From positions 1-34,564 of the forward strand of contig NZ_SLVY01000029.1 of the NCBI RefSeq assembly GCF_004345605.1: DNA of 34,564 nucleotides, read 5' to 3'. The position numbers were made by a program, and so were the translations under genes. This document shows positions 8,067 through 17,141 of the stretch, in pieces. How positions within the stretch are numbered: position 1 is the stretch's first letter; the number at the start of each line of letters is the position of its first letter. The DNA is from Rhodococcus sp. SMB37. Its GTDB lineage: Bacteria > Actinomycetota > Actinomycetes > Mycobacteriales > Mycobacteriaceae. The notes beneath the pieces were generated by a model that made no database searches, was not told the origin of the DNA, and was given only the letters and a program-made list of their open reading frames with translations.

Positions 8067-9410
8067 ATGACCCGAACCACACAGACCTGGGCCAGTCCAC
8101 AGCACAAACGAAGCGTCATCTGGATCGTCGCTCTCGCCACCGTCGCGATCATCTTCGACGGATACGACCTCGTCGTGTACGGAACTGTTCTTCCGACACT
8201 CATGGGCGACCCCACCCAGCTCGGCGAAATCTCCGCGCAGCAGGCCGGGGCACTCGGCTCCTACGCCCTGATCGGTGTCATGGTCGGTGCTCTCGTCACC
8301 GGCGCGTTCGGCGACCGCGTGGGCCGCCGCAAGATGATGCTGATCAACATCGTGTGGTTCTCGGTCGGTATGGGTGCAGCAGCGTTCTCGACCAGCATCG
8401 CGATGTTCGGTGGCCTCCGGTTCTTCACCGGTATCGGTGTCGGCGGCCTGGTCGCCACCGCCGGTGCCGTCGTCGCGGAGTTCGCCCCACCCGGCAAGCG
8501 CAACCTGTTCAACGCCATCGTCTACAGCGGCGTCCCCGCCGGCGGTGTCCTCGCATCGCTGCTCGCGATCCTGCTGCGTGACGTCATCGGATGGCGTGGA
8601 CTGTTCCTGATCGGCGCTCTACCGCTCGTCATCCTGTTCCCACTCGCGCTGGCCAAGCTCCCCGAATCGCCCGCGTGGCTGGCCTCCCGCGGCCGCCTCG
8701 ACGAAGCGAAATCCACCTGCGACAAGTTCGGCTTCCCGATGCCCACGGCTGCGCCTGCCGCACCTACCGAGAAGGTCGGTTTCGCTGCGCTCGCCACCAG
8801 GAAGTACGCGCTCGGCACCGGTCTGCTCGGCCTGATGAGCTTCGCAGGCCTGCTCCTGACCTACGGCCTGAACACATGGTTGCCGAAAATCATGGCCGAC
8901 GCCGGCTACAACGCCGACGGCTCGCTCGCATTCCTCCTCGTCCTCAACGGCGGTGCCATCATCGGCGGCCTCATCGCATCGAAGATCGCCGACGGTCGCG
9001 GTCCGCAATCCGTCATCGTGACCACCTTCTTCCTCGCTGCCGTTGCCCTGGTGACGCTCACGCTCGGGTTCCCTCTGTCCGTACTCCTCACCGCCGTCGC
9101 GATCGCCGGGGTCGGCACGATCGGCACCCAGGTGCTCGTCTACGGGTTCGTGTCCAACTACTACGACACCCCCGCTCGCGCAGCCGGTGTCGCATGGTGC
9201 GCCGGATTCGGCCGACTCGGCGGGATCTTCGGCCCGATCATCGGTGGCCTGTTGATCGGCGCCGGCTTCGCGAACAACGTGAACTTCTACATCTTCGCGG
9301 TGATCGCTCTCGCCGGTGGCCTCGTCACGTTCTTCGTTCCCCGACCGCTGCAGCACAACACGCGGATCGACGTTCCGGACGCCTCGACCGGGACTACCGT
9401 GGATGCGTGA
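8067..9410 (+). CDS. benK: Benzoate/aromatic acid:H+ symporter, MFS (AAHS) family
   Basis: Twelve-helix major facilitator of 447 residues for benzoate uptake. The AAHS signature FDGYDLVVYG is at 30-39, with the acidic pair Asp31 and Asp34 in the first helix, and the loop 2-3 motif GDRVGRRKMM at 82-91. The mid-chain cytoplasmic loop around PESPAWLASRGRLDEA is typical of the AAHS group. It is transcribed after the benD terminator, so it may have its own promoter in the 44 bases between. The regulator that follows overlaps its stop codon. An ATG five bases earlier leads to an immediate stop and is not the start. Confidence 0.9.
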   Translation: MTRTTQTWASPQHKRSVIWIVALATVAIIFDGYDLVVYGTVLPTLMGDPTQLGEISAQQAGALGSYALIGVMVGALVTGAFGDRVGRRKMMLINIVWFSVGMGAAAFSTSIAMFGGLRFFTGIGVGGLVATAGAVVAEFAPPGKRNLFNAIVYSGVPAGGVLASLLAILLRDVIGWRGLFLIGALPLVILFPLALAKLPESPAWLASRGRLDEAKSTCDKFGFPMPTAAPAAPTEKVGFAALATRKYALGTGLLGLMSFAGLLLTYGLNTWLPKIMADAGYNADGSLAFLLVLNGGAIIGGLIASKIADGRGPQSVIVTTFFLAAVALVTLTLGFPLSVLLTAVAIAGVGTIGTQVLVYGFVSNYYDTPARAAGVAWCAGFGRLGGIFGPIIGGLLIGAGFANNVNFYIFAVIALAGGLVTFFVPRPLQHNTRIDVPDASTGTTVDA

Positions 9411-12109
9411 CGGACAATTCGATGCTGGTAGGACGTGAAACCGAGCTCTCGCAGCTCGACCGACTACTCGACGGGGCGCGCGCCGGGTCTCCCGTGCTCG
9501 CCCTCGTCGAGGGTCCACCCGGCATCGGAAAAAGCGCTCTCGTCCGGGCTTTCACGAGCAGGCACCGTGATATACACGCACAGTTCGCATCCGGGGCGCC
9601 GTGGGAGTCGGACCATCCGTGGGCGGTGCTCGAACAGTTGACGCACGCCCCGGAGCCGGGAGCAGACCCCATCGATGCTGCGCATGCGTACCTGGACGCG
9701 ATCCACAGCACCACGATCATCGTCGTCGATGACGCCCACTGGTCGGATATCGAGTCGTTGCAGTCGCTTTCGTCGATGATCCGCCGCGCACACCAACGCC
9801 CGATCCTGATGTTGTGGGTGATCCCCGACGTCCTGCCCGACGGCATCGACGACGCCACCGCACGAATCCTGTCATCGCATCGGGCCGACACCATCCATGT
9901 CCGCGCCCTCACCTCCGGCGATGTCGCACAACTTGCGCTTCTCCGCGCGGGAGTGGACCTCTCGCCCTGGACGGCTCAACGCCTGCACGAGCACACACTC
10001 GGGAGTCCCCGGCCGGTGTTGCAGCTCCTCGACGAGATCCCGCGTGCCCAATGGCAGCGGTGGCAGGCACGATTCCCCGCACCTGCGCAACACGCCGCGG
10101 CGGTACGACGAGCCCTCACCGCCTGCTCATCCGACACACGCGCTCTCATCGAAGCAGCGGCGATCCTGGGCACCGGATCGCCGCTCGCTCCGGCTGCCGC
10201 ACTTGCCGAAGTCGACGACCCCACACCGTTGCTCGACGAAGCACACACCGCCGGTCTGCTGACGATGCGGGAACGACAGGGCATCGTCACCCTGTTGTTC
10301 CCCGACCCGATGACCAGCGCCGCCGTCACCGACGAGATCGGGCCTGCGCGGTGGCGCGAACTGCATGCGCGAGCGGCCACACTTGTCGACGACGAGGGCG
10401 ACGCCCTGTTCCATCTGGTGTCGGCCACACCCGCCGCCGACGGCACTCTCGCGGACAAACTCGATCGGTTCGCTCGGCAACGCGCTGCGGACGGCGCATG
10501 GGCGCAGGCCGCCGAGGCACTCATCACGGCAGGCCGCATCACGCCCGAACGCGACCTCCGCACACAGCGTTTGATCCGCGGGGTCGATGCACTCACCGGC
10601 GCCGCCGATCTCCCCCAGGCTCAGACCTTCGTTCCCGAAATCGAAAGCGCTCCCGGAGGCCCGATGCGCAACGCGGTCCTCGGCTACCTTGCCATCCAGC
10701 GAGGGCGCGCCGCCGAAGCGCATTACCTGCTGTCGGAGGCCTGGACCATGGTCGACGAATCGGAGACCGACCCCGAACTGGCAGCGATGATCTGCCAGCG
10801 GATGGTCCTGCACTCACTGGCCAGGATGCGCGGCGACGAACTCGTGGCCTGGGCCGATCGTGCCTCGTCGCTGGTCCGGGGCGATGCACCCGCCGTCGTG
10901 GAGTCCAACGCCATCCGGGGCCTCGGTCTGGGCATGACCGGACGCATCGACGAGGCCCGCGCTTCGTACGCCGGCCTTGCCGACCATGTCCGACTCGGGG
11001 CGCAGAGCCAGCGCATCCGCATGGCCGAAGGCTGGCTCGCGTTGGCGTTGGATGCGCCCGATCGTGCCCGTACCGAACTGGAAGCCTCCGAACCCACCAC
11101 GTTCCGCGGCGGCTCTCTCCGGATCTCCCTGTGGGCGCAAGCATGGCTCGCCCGCACCCAGTTCACCCTGGGGGCGTGGAGCGACGCCCTGCGCACCGTG
11201 GATCGGGCCGCTGCACAACTCGATTCGACCGGTCTGGATCTGCTGCGGCCACTCGTCCATTGGACCGGCGCCCAGGTGCATGCACTGCGCGGTAATTGGG
11301 ATGCCGCGCGCGAACACCTGCGGCACGGCCGCGCCGGCAGCAACGACTACACGCTCATGCTCGTCCCCTCCTGCATCTCTGCCGCCCAGTGCGCTGAAGT
11401 AGCAGCAGATTACGACGGGGTGCTCCGCCAACTCGACCCCCTCGTCACGCTGCGGCACAGAGAAGCCCTCGACGAACCCGGATTCTGGCCCTGGCCCGAC
11501 CTCTACGGCAACGCGCTGGTGATGACCGGCCGCGTCGACGACGCCGACGCCTTCCTGCGCCCCCACGAAGAACGTGCTGCCGAGCGAGGTCACCGTTCCG
11601 CGAAGGCACGACTCGGGTACGTGCGCGGACGCATTCACGGCGCGCGCGGCGACATCGATGCGGCCCGCGACTCCTTCGAGAGTGCATTGTCCGAAATCGC
11701 TACTCTCCCATTGCCGTACGATCGAGCACGCATCAATCTCGCGTACGGGCAGACGTTACGCCGCGCCGGGCGACGACGCGACGCCGACAGCGTGATCCGC
11801 ACCGCACGGGAGCTGTATGCCGTGCTCGGCGCAGGCTCGATCGTTGCGCGCTGCGACCGCGAGCTCAAAGCGGGCGGGTTGAAGTCCGGTGACGCCGTGA
11901 CCACTCGGAATCACACCGACGTGTCGACGTTGACACCGCAGGAACGTGCGGTCGCCACACTCGTCGCGGCGGGCCACACCAACAAAGAGGTGGCGGGAGA
12001 ACTGTTCCTCTCGGTCAAGACCGTCCAGTACCACCTGACCCGCGTCTACGCGAAGTTCGGCATCCGCTCGCGCAGCGAACTCGCAGCGCGTTTCCGTCAA
12101 GAAGAGTAA
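9407..12109 (+). CDS. LAL-type LuxR regulator of the ben cluster (BenR-like)
   Basis: Large ATP-binding LuxR-family activator of 900 residues. Walker A GPPGIGKS at 36-43; Walker B IIVVDDAHW at 104-112; a long alpha-helical middle (about 250-800) that resembles the TPR-like part of MalT-type STAND ATPases; and a C-terminal LuxR helix-turn-helix from 842 on, beginning LTPQERAVATLVAAGHTNKE and including LFLSVKTVQYHLTRVY. The GTG start at 9407 shares a GTGA overlap with the benK stop; a second candidate is ATG at 9422. The frame is open far upstream inside benK, which is a shadow. In Corynebacterium glutamicum a LuxR-type BenR lies in the ben cluster and activates it, so the same role is inferred here, with benzoate or cis,cis-muconate as possible signal. 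Confidence 0.88.
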   Translation: MTDNSMLVGRETELSQLDRLLDGARAGSPVLALVEGPPGIGKSALVRAFTSRHRDIHAQFASGAPWESDHPWAVLEQLTHAPEPGADPIDAAHAYLDAIHSTTIIVVDDAHWSDIESLQSLSSMIRRAHQRPILMLWVIPDVLPDGIDDATARILSSHRADTIHVRALTSGDVAQLALLRAGVDLSPWTAQRLHEHTLGSPRPVLQLLDEIPRAQWQRWQARFPAPAQHAAAVRRALTACSSDTRALIEAAAILGTGSPLAPAAALAEVDDPTPLLDEAHTAGLLTMRERQGIVTLLFPDPMTSAAVTDEIGPARWRELHARAATLVDDEGDALFHLVSATPAADGTLADKLDRFARQRAADGAWAQAAEALITAGRITPERDLRTQRLIRGVDALTGAADLPQAQTFVPEIESAPGGPMRNAVLGYLAIQRGRAAEAHYLLSEAWTMVDESETDPELAAMICQRMVLHSLARMRGDELVAWADRASSLVRGDAPAVVESNAIRGLGLGMTGRIDEARASYAGLADHVRLGAQSQRIRMAEGWLALALDAPDRARTELEASEPTTFRGGSLRISLWAQAWLARTQFTLGAWSDALRTVDRAAAQLDSTGLDLLRPLVHWTGAQVHALRGNWDAAREHLRHGRAGSNDYTLMLVPSCISAAQCAEVAADYDGVLRQLDPLVTLRHREALDEPGFWPWPDLYGNALVMTGRVDDADAFLRPHEERAAERGHRSAKARLGYVRGRIHGARGDIDAARDSFESALSEIATLPLPYDRARINLAYGQTLRRAGRRRDADSVIRTARELYAVLGAGSIVARCDRELKAGGLKSGDAVTTRNHTDVSTLTPQERAVATLVAAGHTNKEVAGELFLSVKTVQYHLTRVYAKFGIRSRSELAARFRQEE

Positions 12110-12124
12110 GGAAGAAGCAGCCCG

Positions 12125-13387
12125 ATGACAGCCGTCGACGACGTCACACGCCCCGACACCGACTTGTTCGAGCGCCCGTCCCGGCCATGGATCCGGCCCG
12201 CGGAGGTGTTGCGCGACTTCGGGCCCAGGTACGTATCGAACGGGCTCATCGGACTGATCTTCTCGTGCACCGGGCCTGTCGCCGTGATTCTCGCGGCAGG
12301 CGCCACCGGCGGACTGTCACAGGCGGAGTTGGCGTCGTGGATCTTCGGGGTCTTCGCGCTCAACGGCATCCTCACGATCGCCATGAGCCTCGCCTACCGG
12401 CAGCCGCTCGGCTTCTTCTGGACCATCCCCGGCACGATCCTCGTCGGCGGTTCTCTCACCCACCTGAGCTGGGCCGAGGTGGTCGGGGCGTTCTTCGTCA
12501 CGGCGGCACTGATCACCGTGCTGGGAGTGACAGGCCTCGTCCGCCGCGTGATGGAGGCACTACCCATGCCCATCGTCATGGCGATGGTCGCGGGTGTCTT
12601 CCTATCGTTCGGCACGAACCTGGTACAAGCACTCGGCTCCGACTTCGCGATCGCCGTACCCATGATCGCGGCGTTCCTGCTGCTCAGCGCTGTGGGAGCG
12701 CTCGGTCGGTGGATACCACCGATCCTGGGGGCCCTCTTCGCCGGCGCGATCGCGGTCGCGCTGTCCGGCCGGTTCGAACCCGAGCCCGGAAGCGGAAACG
12801 TCTTCGCAGCACCGGTGTTCACCGCGCCGGTCTTCAGCTGGTCGGCGATCGTCGAGCTGGTGCTTCCCCTCGCGATCACCGTCATCGTCGTACAGAACGG
12901 GCAGGGCGTCGCCGTGCTGCGCTCGGCCGGACACAACCCTCCGATCAACATCTCCACGATCATGTGTGGACTGTGGTCGTTCCCTGCCGCGTGCGTCGGC
13001 GCCGTGTCCACCTGTCTGACCGGACCGACGAACGCACTGCTGACCTCGTCCGGTGCGCGGTCCCGCCAGTACACGGCGGCGTTGACCTGCGGTGGCCTGG
13101 CAATCGTCTTCGGGCTGTTCGCACCGCTGTTCGTGCGGTGGATGGTCGCGGCGCCCGCATCGTTCGTCGCGGTCCTCGGTGGCCTCGCGATGCTCAAGGC
13201 CCTGCAGGGCGCGTTCGTCGCCGGGTTCAGTCGCCGCTACACAATGGGTGCGCTCGTCGCGTTCATCGTCACGGCGTCGGACGTGATGTTCTTCAACATC
13301 GGTGCAGCGTTCTGGGGGATCGTCGGTGGTGTCGCGGTGTCGTGGTTGCTCGAACGCAAGGATTGGACGGATCCCCACGGCGAGTAG
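12125..13387 (+). CDS. benE: BenE-family benzoate transporter
   Basis: Integral membrane protein of 420 residues from the BenE benzoate:H+ symporter family, with about 12 hydrophobic helices between 35 and 405. Family-like stretches include SCTGPVAVILAAG, the FFWTIPGTILVGGSLTHL segment, and the QNGQGVAVLRSAGHNPPIN and TCLTGPTNALLTSSGARSR tracts. The ATG lies 15 bases after the regulator stop with AAGGAAG nearby, so benK, the regulator and benE probably share one transcript. Two benzoate importers of unrelated families in one cluster are known from Corynebacterium and Acinetobacter; the division of labour is not visible from sequence. Confidence 0.92.
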   Translation: MTAVDDVTRPDTDLFERPSRPWIRPAEVLRDFGPRYVSNGLIGLIFSCTGPVAVILAAGATGGLSQAELASWIFGVFALNGILTIAMSLAYRQPLGFFWTIPGTILVGGSLTHLSWAEVVGAFFVTAALITVLGVTGLVRRVMEALPMPIVMAMVAGVFLSFGTNLVQALGSDFAIAVPMIAAFLLLSAVGALGRWIPPILGALFAGAIAVALSGRFEPEPGSGNVFAAPVFTAPVFSWSAIVELVLPLAITVIVVQNGQGVAVLRSAGHNPPINISTIMCGLWSFPAACVGAVSTCLTGPTNALLTSSGARSRQYTAALTCGGLAIVFGLFAPLFVRWMVAAPASFVAVLGGLAMLKALQGAFVAGFSRRYTMGALVAFIVTASDVMFFNIGAAFWGIVGGVAVSWLLERKDWTDPHGE

Positions 13388-13415
13388 GAAGTCCGGCTTC
13401 TGGCAGCATGCGTGA

Positions 13416-14126
13416 ATGGCCTTCCGCTCCCGCGTCACAGCGCTGATCGTGTCGATCGTCGTGCTGGTACTGATCGTCGCCGCATTCGCGGCGTATCGCC
13501 TCATGGATTCGAGGAGCACGCAACTGTTCGGCACCCTCGTCGACCGCGTGGACACCGACGAGAAGGTCGTGGCGTTGACGCTCGATGACGGGCCGAGCCC
13601 GCTCACACCCGAGGTGTTGCAGACTCTCGCGGACGCCGATGTACCTGCCACCTTCTACGTCACGGGCACAGAGATGGCCGAGCGACCCGAACTCGGTCGA
13701 GCGATTGTCGAGGCCGGTCACGAACTCGGGAACCACACCGCAACACACCGCAGGATGGTTTTCGTCGGGCGCGACACCGTCGCGGAGGAAATCGAGAGCA
13801 CCGACGCTGCAATCCGCGACGCCGGTTACGACGGAGAGATCACCTTCCGTCCGCCCTACGGAAAGAAACTGATCGCGCTCCCCCGCTATCTCGACGAACA
13901 CGACCGGACCACCGTCATGTGGGACGTCGAACCGGACTCGGCCTCGTCCGACACCGGCGAGATCGTCCGGACAGCGCTCGAGGAGACACGCCCCGGTTCG
14001 ATCATCCTGCTGCACGTGATGTACCCGTCCCGGACGTCGTCGCTCGAGGCGATTCCCGACATCGTCAACGGTCTGCGCGCCGAGGGGTACCGGTTCGTGA
14101 CGGTGTCGGATCTGCTCGGCCGGTGA
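13416..14126 (+). CDS. Membrane-anchored polysaccharide deacetylase (NodB domain)
   Basis: A 236-residue protein with an N-terminal signal anchor (about 8-28) and an extracytoplasmic NodB-type carbohydrate esterase 4 domain. The family motifs are in order: TLDDGPS with the catalytic base Asp, the metal-binding HELGNHTATH with H-x(3)-H, RPPYG, and a late IILLHV with the terminal His. It should remove acetyl groups from N-acetylated cell-wall sugars such as peptidoglycan GlcNAc or MurNAc. Substrate is not decidable from sequence. It stands apart from the ben genes in function, 28 bases after benE and 125 bases before gpsA. The ribosome site is weak. Confidence 0.87.
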   Translation: MAFRSRVTALIVSIVVLVLIVAAFAAYRLMDSRSTQLFGTLVDRVDTDEKVVALTLDDGPSPLTPEVLQTLADADVPATFYVTGTEMAERPELGRAIVEAGHELGNHTATHRRMVFVGRDTVAEEIESTDAAIRDAGYDGEITFRPPYGKKLIALPRYLDEHDRTTVMWDVEPDSASSDTGEIVRTALEETRPGSIILLHVMYPSRTSSLEAIPDIVNGLRAEGYRFVTVSDLLGR

Positions 14127-14251
14127 GCTCGACGCAGCGCGAACTGGACGAACAACGAAGGGGATACCGGCACGATGTCGGGTAAAGAGCACTCACGACA
14201 GCGCAGTGCCTGACAATCTGTTCTTCGAAGACCACCGACGGAAGGATTCCG

Positions 14252-15259
14252 ATGGCACGTCCGGTTCGCGTCGTCGTTCTCGGTTCCGGATCGTGGGGCA
14301 CCACGGTCGCGGGGCTCGCGGCTCGCAACACCCCGACTCTGCTGTGGGCGCGCAACCCCGACACTGCAGCCGAGATCAACGACACCCATCGCAACAGCCG
14401 GTACCTCGGCGACCGGGAACTGCCGAAGGATCTGCGTGCGACATCGGATCTCGTCGAGGCGGCCCACGAGGCCGACGTGATGGTGGTGGGTGTGCCGTCG
14501 CACGCGGTGCGCGCGACCCTCGAACCGATCGCCGACGAAGTGCGGGCCTGGGTGCCGTTGCTGTCCCTGGCGAAAGGACTCGAGCCTGGCACCCGGCTGC
14601 GGCCGACCCAGGTGGTCTCGGAATGCCTGCCCGGGCACCCGGTCGGCCTGCTGTCGGGGCCTAACATCGCCAGCGAGATCGCCGACGGCATGGCTGCGGC
14701 ATCGGTCGTGGCGATGCAGGCCGAGTCGGTGGCGACGGCGCTACAGCCTCTGTTCGCGTCGAAAGTGTTTCGCGTGTACCGCAACACCGATGTACTCGGG
14801 TGTGAACTCGGCGGCGTGTTGAAGAACATCATCGCGATCGCCGCAGGAATGGCCGAGGGGCTGGGGGTGGGCGACAACACCCGGGCGATGGTGCTGGCGC
14901 GTGGCCTCGCCGAAATGACCCGGCTCGGGGAAGCAATGGGTGCCGATCCGCGCACGTTCGCGGGCCTGACCGGGATCGGTGATCTGATCGCCACCTGCAT
15001 GAGCCCGGCATCGCGGAACCGGCGTGTGGGCGAGTCGCTCGCACGCGGCCTGACATTGGACGAAACCCTCGCCGAGCTCGGTCAGGTTGCAGAGGGCGTC
15101 AAGACCGCACCGACGGTGATGGAACTCGCGCGCGAATACGACGTCGTGATGCCGATCGCGGCGGAGGTGGAGGCGGTGGTCGCGGAGAGGCGCTCGCCTG
15201 CCGAGGCGTACCGAGGGCTACGGAGGGTTGCGGCCGGACACGAGCAGGACATCGTGTGA
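14252..15259 (+). CDS. gpsA: NAD(P)-dependent glycerol-3-phosphate dehydrogenase
   Basis: A 335-residue enzyme that reduces dihydroxyacetone phosphate to sn-glycerol 3-phosphate for phospholipid synthesis. Rossmann motif GSGSWG at 11-16; Lys108 in [15 protein letters not shown] near 136-142; catalytic Lys191 in [14 protein letters not shown]; Asp244 in GIGDLIATC; and SRNRRVG near 254-260. Length and all motifs are those of the GpsA family. GGAAGG lies before the ATG. Its neighbours give no specialised pathway, so it is either the housekeeping copy or a paralogue; a genome-wide count is needed to tell. Confidence 0.95.
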   Translation: MARPVRVVVLGSGSWGTTVAGLAARNTPTLLWARNPDTAAEINDTHRNSRYLGDRELPKDLRATSDLVEAAHEADVMVVGVPSHAVRATLEPIADEVRAWVPLLSLAKGLEPGTRLRPTQVVSECLPGHPVGLLSGPNIASEIADGMAAASVVAMQAESVATALQPLFASKVFRVYRNTDVLGCELGGVLKNIIAIAAGMAEGLGVGDNTRAMVLARGLAEMTRLGEAMGADPRTFAGLTGIGDLIATCMSPASRNRRVGESLARGLTLDETLAELGQVAEGVKTAPTVMELAREYDVVMPIAAEVEAVVAERRSPAEAYRGLRRVAAGHEQDIV

Positions 15260-15283
15260 TTTCCGCTGTCCGGCCGCTGCACG

Positions 15284-16117
15284 TCAACTGCGGGACCGTA
15301 GCCGCTCCACGACGGACGATAATGCTCTGATCTCGCTCCGATCCAACGCAATTCCGAGTTCCAGTACCGTGTCGACGACTTCGGCGACCGATAACTTCGT
15401 GTGTTCGGTGGCCCTTCCTGGGGCTCGGGTCGTGCGCGCAGCTTCGGTGAGTGTGACGTGAGCGTGCGGCATGTGGCGCATGACCATGAGGTGATTCACG
15501 AACGGCGAATTCTCCTCGCGCGAGGTGATGAAATGCCCGGTCCTGACGTCGGCTGGATGGACCGGGCTCTCGTCGACGTAGTGTTCGGCGTCGCCCTCCC
15601 GTGTGAGCGCCCAGACGGTGGTGCCCTGATCGGTGAGCTCTCGCACGCCGAACTGCCGGTCTCCCTCCGCGCGTGTAGCACCGTCCTTCAATGCGATCGG
15701 ACCGGTAATACTGAATCCGAAACCCGGGTCGCACAACCATCTCTCACCATCGAGCTCGACGTGGATCGTCATGTGGGTCCGGGTATTGGTCGGCTCGTGC
15801 ACTCGCCCCAATGCCCGGCGCACAGAGAATCCGAGGTGCTCGAGCGCCGCTGCGAAGATCTGCGAATGCTCGAAGCAGTAACCACCTCGGCTTCGTCGCA
15901 CCAATTGCTCCTGGATCGCGTCGGGCGCGACGCCGGGATGGGTGCCGAGCAGCACGTCCACGTTCCCGAAGGGAAAGGTACGCACGTGTGCGCCGTGCAA
16001 TTCCTCGAGCAGGTCGAAGGTCGGCGCGGTGGGCCGAACTCCGACGGCAGCGAGATACTCCGGGACATCGAAGAGGTCGGTGCGCCACGACCGTCCCATG
16101 AGCGGCTGTTCGTCCAT
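15284..16117 (-). CDS. nat: Arylamine N-acetyltransferase
   Basis: Acetyl-CoA-dependent N-acetyltransferase of 277 residues. The cysteine-protease-like triad is visible: Cys81 in RGGYCFEHS, His115 in TRTHMTIHVELDG and Asp130 in CDPGFG, with the 15-residue His-Asp spacing of bacterial NATs. The start ATG at 16117 has GAAGG about nine bases upstream and gives the usual family length; the frame is open for 52 more codons upstream, which look non-coding. In related actinobacteria NAT is linked to steroid catabolism operons, but no steroid gene is near here. It ends tail to tail with gpsA, 24 bases apart, and is divergent from the nitroreductase. Confidence 0.92.
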   Translation of the reverse strand: MDEQPLMGRSWRTDLFDVPEYLAAVGVRPTAPTFDLLEELHGAHVRTFPFGNVDVLLGTHPGVAPDAIQEQLVRRSRGGYCFEHSQIFAAALEHLGFSVRRALGRVHEPTNTRTHMTIHVELDGERWLCDPGFGFSITGPIALKDGATRAEGDRQFGVRELTDQGTTVWALTREGDAEHYVDESPVHPADVRTGHFITSREENSPFVNHLMVMRHMPHAHVTLTEAARTTRAPGRATEHTKLSVAEVVDTVLELGIALDRSEIRALSSVVERLRSRS

Positions 16118-16382
16118 TACCCACGGCCCTTCTGCGAGACATGCGGTCGGCGGATATTCCTGCAGTCTCACACAGCGTGGCTCTCGGCGACAGAACGCAC
16201 GTCCCCATGGGAATATTCCAATATCTCGGCTGTGCGCTAGATATGCGTATATTCCTCGATTCTTCGCATGCAACCGGTGGTGGATCGAGGCGCAAGCCGA
16301 GGACGTCGACCATCCTGGTCCGCACGCCGGATCACCGACCCTGAACGAGCGCTAACTCCTCGCTTGTGCCATCGTGGTCGAC
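16118..16382. promoter_or_regulatory. nat-nitroreductase divergent region with ATATTCC repeats
   Basis: This 265-bp gap between divergent genes is more AT-rich than its surroundings in the middle. ATATTCC occurs three times in the same orientation, at 16154-16160, 16213-16219 and 16249-16255, and the second is part of a perfect palindrome GGAATATTCC (16210-16219). These are candidate operator sites; no regulator is adjacent. Confidence 0.4.
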
Positions 16383-17060
16383 ATGACCAGCAACGCAGAG
16401 ATGTTGTCGACCCTCCTCGACTCCCGCTACAGCTGCCGCGGCTTCCTCGACAAACAGGTACCGCGCGAGGACATCGAACGCATGCTGCAGATGGGACAGC
16501 GCACCGCGTCGTGGTGCAACTCCCAGCCGTGGCGCGTGCATCTCGTCAACGGAGACGCCATCGAACGTCTTCGTGAGGCGCTCTACGCGCAAGCCTCGTC
16601 CGGCGAACTCGACCCCGATATCCCTGGGCCGGTCGAGTACCGGGGCGAGTACGCCGAACGCCGCCGCGGGGCCGGATACGCGCTGTACAACGCGCTCGGC
16701 ATCGCCCGCGACGACTACACGCGCCGCACCGAGCAGATGCTCGAGAACTACCGGTTCTTCGGCGCACCGCACGTCGCGATCATCACCACCGACAAGGCGC
16801 TCGGTGTGTACGGTGCGGTCGACTGCGGTGGATACGTCTCGACCCTGCTGCTCGCCGCCGAATCCCTCGGCATCGCTGCCGTTCCGCAGGCCGCCGTGCC
16901 CATGGCCGGTTCCGCGTTGCGTCGCGAACTGAGCATCGGCGACGACCGCGACGTCGTCTGCGCGATCGCCTTCGGGTACGCCGACGACGCTCATCCGGCC
17001 AACACGTGCCGCACCGATCGGGCATCGCTCGACGACACCGTGGAGTGGGTGGACGAATAA
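16383..17060 (+). CDS. Nitroreductase-family flavoprotein
   Basis: FMN-dependent oxidoreductase of about 225 residues. Typical features are the N-terminal RYSCRGFLDKQVP (FMN-binding Arg-Ser/Tyr-x-Arg region), QRTASWCNSQPW where family members read APS(W)xNxQPW, and the central CGGYVSTLLLAAESLGIAAVPQAA tract that forms the dimer and flavin site. Its natural substrate cannot be named; nitroaromatics, quinones and enones are known for the family. The ATG at 16383 was chosen; a GTG at 16374 in frame is an alternative, and neither has a good ribosome site, so a leaderless transcript is possible. Confidence 0.87.
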   Translation: MTSNAEMLSTLLDSRYSCRGFLDKQVPREDIERMLQMGQRTASWCNSQPWRVHLVNGDAIERLREALYAQASSGELDPDIPGPVEYRGEYAERRRGAGYALYNALGIARDDYTRRTEQMLENYRFFGAPHVAIITTDKALGVYGAVDCGGYVSTLLLAAESLGIAAVPQAAVPMAGSALRRELSIGDDRDVVCAIAFGYADDAHPANTCRTDRASLDDTVEWVDE

Positions 17061-17141
17061 CCCACCCGAGGGTCGGTATTGCGCGGCCACGCCGCGGCGG
17101 AAGGTGGTGTGACATCCACACCACCCGAGAGGACCACCGCC

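Noticed and set aside
8591..9406. Upstream extension of the LAL regulator by 272 codons
   Set aside because: The extra part overlaps benK in another frame and is Arg-rich without family similarity; the GTG overlapping the benK stop fits better.
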